Assembly: GCA_963575645.1 (NCBI GenBank)
Contig: OY754468.1
Span: 48,433,665 to 48,497,664 of the forward strand
DNA from: Xanthostigma xanthostigma
Taxonomy: Eukaryota; Arthropoda; Insecta; Raphidioptera; Raphidiidae
Direction of reading: 5' to 3'
DNA: 64,000 nt
Made by a program: the position numbers and the translations under genes
In this document: positions 58,701 through 64,000 of the stretch, one piece after another
Layout of the letters: each line of letters opens with the position of its first letter
Numbering within the stretch: the first letter of the stretch is position 1
The notes under the pieces: model-generated
Databases searched by the model: none
What the model saw: the letters and a program-made list of their open reading frames with translations, nothing else
What the model was told of the DNA's origin: nothing

Positions 58701-59712
58701 ATCTGATAACTTAATATATGGATAAACAGTGATATTATGGATGTTATATTTACGACTAAGAAAGTTTTTATTGGCTGACACGACAACAATATATCATCGC
58801 CAAAACCGATTTCAGGGAACTTAAAATTAAATGCTATTTCATTTGTCGATACAATTCCACTTTATCGGCGTAAATTTCGCATCGGCAAGTGAAATAACAT
58901 TCCGTAGATTTTTATGCAATGGAGGTGCTCCGATATTGGTATCGATGACAACAATATACCATTACCGTATGAAAAATGTTCTGAGGATTTTTTAAATGCC
59001 CAAACTTTACTTCTATTACATACACTTAATAGGTAACATTATGATGAAAAATGATTAGTCTTATTTTTTTTCTGTGACATTGATAAAAATATCAATTTTT
59101 CATAATCAAAATACATCAGTTTTAATATTAGACAGATGTTGGGTTCTTAAACATTTAGTAAAGTTAACTACTGTTGACAACGAGAATCTCTGTATGTAAT
59201 CCTGTTTTCTTGTGGACTTCGTGGATTTTTCGAGTAATTTGTATGTTACCTAAACGGGAGCACACGCTTCCAAACATTTTGCCTGGTGACCTGGTCGCAT
59301 TATTCCAAAGCTGATGGATAAATTTTGTAAAAAACCAGGAACAATAGTGTACACGGTAGCTTCAAGGACAATGTCGAAGTTTTTAGTTGACTGTGTGTTG
59401 AAATTGTTAAAATAATAATCCAATTTCTTCCATTTGATTGTTAACTTTCGAATAACAACCAAAATATCACTGTTGATTGTAGTTTTGGACCCTGCCTTGT
59501 TTAGTCACAAAACTAGGCGTCTGTTCATCTTACATAAATATAATAAAATACAACACACACATTACATAAAATGAAGAAAGACAGAGCGGATATAGAGATG
59601 TCAGCATCAAATAAAGATGCTTCAAGTTCTTACACGTATTTAGTCTATTTGTGATTTATTTATTGGAGTTTAATTAAATTAAAAATAATAATCCTTTTAA
59701 ACTGAGTCGTAT
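55720..59712 (-). other. possible long 3'UTR of the unknown gene
   Basis: A 4-kb tract of very low GC and almost free of the repeat families that fill the rest of the window. A minus-strand AATAAA lies near 55728 and another overlaps the stop codon itself. A long 3'UTR is an inference from position; transcripts are needed. Confidence 0.4.
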
Positions 59713-59784
59713 TTATTCAGTATCTTCAGTCCAGTCAACCTTTGCCCACTCGGGGAGTTCGGTTTCGTATTCCCAACCTGGGCC
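59713..59784 (-). CDS. unknown gene, last exon
   Basis: Encodes GPGWEYETELPEWAKVDW then TEDTE and TAA at 59713-59715. The sequence GAATAAATA puts an AATAAA hexamer across the stop. Confidence 0.78.
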   Translation of the reverse strand, partial: GPGWEYETELPEWAKVDWTEDTE

Positions 59785-62700
59785 CTGGAAAATTTAAATA
59801 TAAACAGATATTAAAAACTTGTCCTTTTATGAAAGTCGTTTTTCATTGAAATAAACACCAAATACCAATGTTTAGGGTATTCAATAATAATTAATTTAAA
59901 TTATTCGAGATTTGACTGATATGATATCTAGTGGCAGAAAATGAAAGTATAACAAATGTAATTGCCACGCCTTCTAACAAAATACGAGAATAGTATATTG
60001 TGCAACTAGTGCGACAATGCCGCACGAGTTGCACATACTATTTTTTATTACGAATTAAATTAAATTAAAATTTTATTACGAATTTAAAAATAAATTAGAA
60101 CTAATAAAAATTAAAATTAAATCATTAAAAAGTTGACAATTCAGTTAAAATTGTTATTGTATTGGTAACTATGGTAACTCTGAATTTGCGTGCGGCAAAC
60201 AATAATTTCAGTGCGACAAATAAAGTTTCCGTACGCAAATGAAAATAGCTACTTTTTAACCGTAACAGCGTGCGTAAACATACCCCTTTTCCCGCATGAG
60301 TAAAAAAAAGTTTTTTTTAACATTCATTTTTAGCAGCTTCTATTTTATTTAGATGTTCAGTTCAAAATAGCCATATCAAAGTTACAAACAAGAAGAATAT
60401 GTTGCAACATTAAGCATTTTTTATTGTTACCTCATTTGAAAATCAATGTAAATTCTTTCTTCAACTCAATGATGATATTTGGAGATTGGATAATTTTACA
60501 ATTTTAAGTTCCGTTCAACATTAAATAACGTCTTTATTTATAAAAAAATTGCATTTGAAGCGCACCTATGAAGGTTAAATTGACTGAACTAAAAGCTTCA
60601 CTTCAAATATCCCATCTGATGGGTTTGTTGAGTTCTTTATAAAAAACATTCTTTTAATTCATTAAAGTGATATTACTTTTGTTTAAGAGTATTCGTCCCT
60701 GCAAATACCCCCTGCACCCTTCATCTCAAATCTTTTCCCCTCGCCTAAAAACGGTTCGCGCTCTCCCGACGCTATTTTTAAAGCTAGAGGGTTCTGGTAA
60801 ACGCCAAATTAAAGACAAAGAATCAGACTACAGATCCTTCAGGCGAATTTTTTGAAAAAAAATTTCTGAAAAAACTTACAACCTTTTGAAAAAAATAATA
60901 AGTTACGTAATATTTCACACGTAGGAGAAACTGTTTTTCAAAAAATTCGGCTGAAGGATCTGTAGTCTGATTCTTTGTCTTTCATTTGGCGTTTACCAGA
61001 ACCCTCTAGCTTTAAAAATAGCGTCGGGAGAGCGCGAACCGTTTTTAGGCGAGGGGAAAAGATTTTAGATGAAGGGTGCAGGGGGTATTTGCAGGGACGA
61101 ATACTCTTAATTATTTAATCTATGGTATGTATAAAAAGATTAGAATTTGAGCTGCAACAATAAATAATGCTTCAAAACAATCAATAATCCAAAATTCATA
61201 GATTAATTACGCACTTACCTTATTAATTATGGAATGGTATGTGTTATATCAATGAAGTGTATTTTTAAACGCTTTATATTAGTTTGGGTTGTAAATATGT
61301 GTGTATGTGTGTATGTATGTATGTAACTAACTGTCCGTAACGGAATCTTTGAGCATAATTTTCACCAATTTCCCGAAGTCTGATTAATTTGAAACTTTGC
61401 ATACGTATCAAGGACCGATGACAATGCAATAATTTGATAACAGTTTCCCATTATCCTTATTAGGACCCCCAGGATTAATAAATTCTTTTATAGATCCTCT
61501 GTAGTAAACGCTTTATTTTCACCAATTTCCCGAAGTCTGATTAATTTGAAACTTTGCATACGTATCAAGGACCGATGACAATGCAATAATTTGATAACAG
61601 TTTCCCATTATCCTTATTAGGACCCCCAGGATTAATAAATTCTTTTCCCGAAGTCTGATTAATTTGAAACTTTGCATACGTATCAAGGACCGATGACAAT
61701 GCAATAATTTGATAACAGTTTCCCATTATCCTTATTAGGACCCCCAGGATTAATAAATTCTTTTATAGATCCTCAAACTAAAAAGTGAAAAATAAAATAT
61801 AGTTTAAAAAAAACTAAAAAACACGCTTTATATCGGACTAAAAAGTAAAAAATAATTGTTTTAAAATAAGCTTAAAAAGCGTTGGGCGCTCGATGTACGA
61901 AAATGTGGAACAAAGCGCCCAACGCTTTTTAAGCTTATTTTAAAACAATTATTTTTTACTTTTTAGTCCGATATAAAGCGTGTTTTTTAGTTTTTTTTAA
62001 ACTATATTTTTTATTTAGATAAACATTGTATTTAGTATAAATGATAGATGATGAAGCGAAAACTATTACTACTTTGCAAAACTACAGGCAAGCAAGCGAC
62101 AGTAATGTATAGAAAAAACAGTGCTTAAATAGTATTAGTGATAAAAACAAATTTAGTCGGTTAATCTATTTGCGATAGCTATTAATAATACGAAGTTGGA
62201 AGCAATTGTTTTGCACAGATGTGCAATTATTTTACATCCAAAAAGATTATATGTAAGCTTTTGTTAAAACAAATAGCGAATAGTCACATATAATCATACT
62301 TATTGGACAAATATAAGATATACAGTAAACCCTCGTTAACACGAACACGGTTAACACGAATTTCGGTTTAACGCGAACAAAAATTTGCTCTCGACAATGG
62401 TCACATAAGCTTTAATGTAATTATATTCGGTTAACACGAACCCTCGTTAATACGAACTTCGAACAACTTTTTCGTCCCTTCACGGTTAATTATCGGATAA
62501 TACGAACTACAAAAATTCTCAAGTCATATATTTTGATCATTTTGGTCAATGAATATACAATACAACTAAAAGAAAAGATTCGCTTAAGGGATTACAAAAG
62601 TAATTAACTCACATTCTAAAAATAGACAAAGGATTGAGAGATTAAAAATTCATTCGAAATCCTATAAATAGAAACATACCTCAAAATGTTTCCCCTCTTA

Positions 62701-64000
62701 TTTATTGAAATGTATTTTGTAAACAAATAAAAACAAACTTTCAAACTCAGATAATATTTAAGAACAATTAATGTTATTAGATAATTTATAATAAATAATT
62801 ATTCAATGTTTACTTAAAATAAATCATGATTTGACACTTAAAAAATGACTGTATTTTATGCCATACTCGGTTTACACGAACTCCCACATAACACGAACTT
62901 TTTGCCTGATTTTTACGAGTTCGTGTTAACGAGGTTTTACTGTAATAGAAATAAATGAACAATTTTTCAATAAAATAGTTTCTTTGTTTTATTGTGCCTT
63001 TCTGATTGCAGCGCCGCTATTATGAACTAAAATCGTAACTTCAATACCACCTGTGTTAATCATATTACAGTGGCGGCGGAATGACTTTAGGGCGGGGAGG
63101 AGCTTAAGCACGAAGTCTTTAATCAGGAGACCACTTGCTGTGTTTAGAGATGGAGCGTTTTCTGGGGCACGCGAGATGGCGCTGTTCTTTCCACCTGTTT
63201 TTGCCATAGTTACCAAAGTTGTTTTAATTCTCAGACACTACATACATGCAAATCATGAACGTGTGTGTTACCCAGTAGCTGACGCCATATTAGTTCATGC
63301 GACAGATATCGGTCCACCGTTATGCTCGAGCTGGTTCTCCTGGTTATGACTTCGTGGTAATAATAAATAAAATTATCGACCAATTTTTCAGACAATATAT
63401 TAACTAAAAAATATAATTTTTTTTTATATTTTTTTTTAATATTTTTTAGATCAGTTCTGAAGAAGTTCCAAATCCGGATTGAAACGTTAATGTATTAATT
63501 ATATTTTTTTGTTATATTGTCTGAAAAATTGGTTGATAATTTTATTTATAGAAGAGTTCTAATCAGACGTTAATCAAAGATTTGAATTCGTGGTATTAGG
63601 CTATAATTTTGGAGGGGATTTGACCGCAGTCAAGATCAAGTATGCATTGTGACGATTCGCTATTAGAATATGTTAGACGGAGAAGCGTGCAATTTCTAAG
63701 CGACTGAGAGTCGTGTTACGAAAGTACACCTACCCTGTATTTCCAGGCATGTAAATACATAACCAAGTCTTGTGGTTTTGGATCTCTATAGCGCACTTTG
63801 CACTCGTAACAGTGTTTGTCTACAGTCATTTTATCTGGATTGAATGCGAGGTCAGGCGCTTCGTGGCCCGTTTGTGTAGCTACCGTCACTTTAGCACTAC
63901 TTCTGCACGCAGGTAGTGTGGACATAGCCGATAAACCCATGTTCGCCCCTTCGCAAGCCACGTCGTCGCATGGAGACGGTTCACGTGATACGGGTTCCGC
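59713..64000 (-). CDS. unrecognised protein, C-terminal 112 residues
   Basis: Two exons, 64000-63734 (open at the window edge) and 59784-59713, join in phase 0 across a 3.95-kb intron. The donor is CAGG|GTAGGT and the acceptor TTTTCCAG. The C-terminus reads KHCYECKVRYRDPKPQDLVM, YLHAWKYRGPGWEYETELPE, WAKVDWTEDTE. The single C-x2-C pair, the many aromatic residues and the sharp rise in GC suggest a conserved C-terminal domain. The 40 residues before it are serine- and alanine-rich. I do not recognise the family. Confidence 0.8.
59785..60679. other. intron of the unknown gene, repeat fragments
   Basis: Contains AGTGGCAGAAAATGAAAG (end fragment of the 49082 family) at about 59931 and a AAATTAAAATTAAATCATTA segment also seen near 37780. 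No exon recognised. Confidence 0.5.
60680..61112. mobile_element. foldback element
   Basis: AAGAGTATTCGTCCCTGCAA to TTGCAGGGACGAATACTCTT with arms of about 175 bp and a loop of about 90 bp. Only one copy is in the window. Confidence 0.85.
61372..61770. repeat. tandem array, three units
   Basis: CCCGAAGTCTGATTAATTTG begins units at 61372, 61529 and 61647 (spacing 157 and 118 bp), each running to GGACCCCCAGGATTAATAAA. A GTGTGTATGTATGT microsatellite precedes it. Confidence 0.9.
61780..62010. repeat. palindrome, relative of 51605-51785
   Basis: Arms include TATAAAGCGTGTTTTTTAG and AAAAAGCGTTGGGCGC, with loop CGATGTACGAAAATGTGGAA. Joined to the tandem array on its left, so both may belong to one element. 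Confidence 0.82.
62323..62942. mobile_element. pogo-like MITE, copy 2
   Basis: CAGTAAACCCTCGTTAAC to GTTAACGAGGTTTTACTG with TA at 62321-62322 and 62943-62944. About 60 bp longer than 16337-16895 owing to an internal segment near 62680-62740. Confidence 0.9.
63360..63586 (+). mobile_element. short Penelope-like hairpin element, copy 3
   Basis: Flanked by TTCGTGGTA at 63351-63359 and 63587-63595 (9 bp). Arms and 3' tail match 7378-7608, in which the core lies on the opposite strand. Confidence 0.82.
63457..63485 (+). ncRNA. hammerhead-ribozyme-like core, copy 2
   Basis: CTGAAGA, one A, GTTCC, loop AAATCC, GGATT, GAAAC. Stem II is weaker than in the 7449 copy (one mismatch and a G-T pair), so it has decayed. 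Confidence 0.42.
63734..64000 (-). CDS. unknown gene, penultimate exon (partial)
   Basis: Eighty-nine codons remain open to the right edge, beginning AEPVSREPSPCDD and ending YLHAWKYR. The reading frame has no stop and continues beyond the window. Confidence 0.78.

Noticed and set aside
59250-59462. 70-codon frame MVVIRKLTIKWKK as a coding exon of the unknown gene
   Set aside because: It lies downstream of the stop codon with its own stop and no recognisable domain; chance in a long non-coding tract is more likely.
63053-63349. 98-codon plus-strand frame as an exon
   Set aside because: No homology recognised, no convincing splice context, and it lies in an intron of the minus-strand gene between repeats.

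Overview
The window is nuclear DNA of an insect or close relative. It is AT-rich, carries split genes with GT-AG introns, encodes three proteins recognisable from animals, and is packed with short inverted-repeat transposons. The order is not decided. Some repeat ends (such as the CCGCCCGG/CACCCGGG and GCGGACGAAGTCG motifs) resemble repeats I associate with several insect orders, but this is not proof.

Gene layout. (1) 4032-9764, plus strand: the last four coding exons of a tyrosylprotein sulfotransferase (TPST; Drosophila Tango13-like). The membrane-anchor exon is not seen and probably lies before the window. (2) 12974-17064, plus strand: a complete five-exon dolichyldiphosphatase (DOLPP1), 248 aa. 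(3) 34328-54390, minus strand: a complete 14-exon SAP130 (Sin3A-associated protein 130). Its exons total exactly 3000 nt with every splice phase matching, giving 999 aa. (4) 59713-64000, minus strand: the last two exons of a gene I do not recognise, entering from beyond the right edge. A TE-poor, very AT-rich 4 kb tract downstream (about 55.7-59.7 kb) may be its long 3'UTR. TPST and DOLPP1 act in the Golgi and ER (tyrosine sulfation and dolichol recycling); SAP130 is a nuclear corepressor subunit. Nothing indicates that they work as a unit.

Repeats. Introns and the 17-34 kb intergenic stretch are mostly mobile DNA: hAT-type elements with verified 8-bp target duplications (4177-4499, 6477-6814, 33417-33949, 53413-53926), TA-duplicating elements (16337-16895, 62323-62942, 24479-25251, 32871-33392), a 3-bp TAA element (22997-23437), at least eight copies of a MITE that sits in T-runs, many long palindromes, and a 6.5 kb inverted-repeat cluster (26.4-32.9 kb).

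Most interesting signal. A set of tiny elements (183-231 bp) is flanked by 9-14 bp target duplications, as expected for target-primed retrotransposition. They have inverted arms, and three of the four carry a hammerhead-ribozyme-like core (CTGAAGA or CCGAAGA, a short hairpin, then GAAAC) of the kind known from Penelope-like retroelements. A second theme is transposons whose edges lie within 0-40 bp of splice sites in all three identified genes. In one case the MITE inserted into the polypyrimidine tract of DOLPP1 exon 4.
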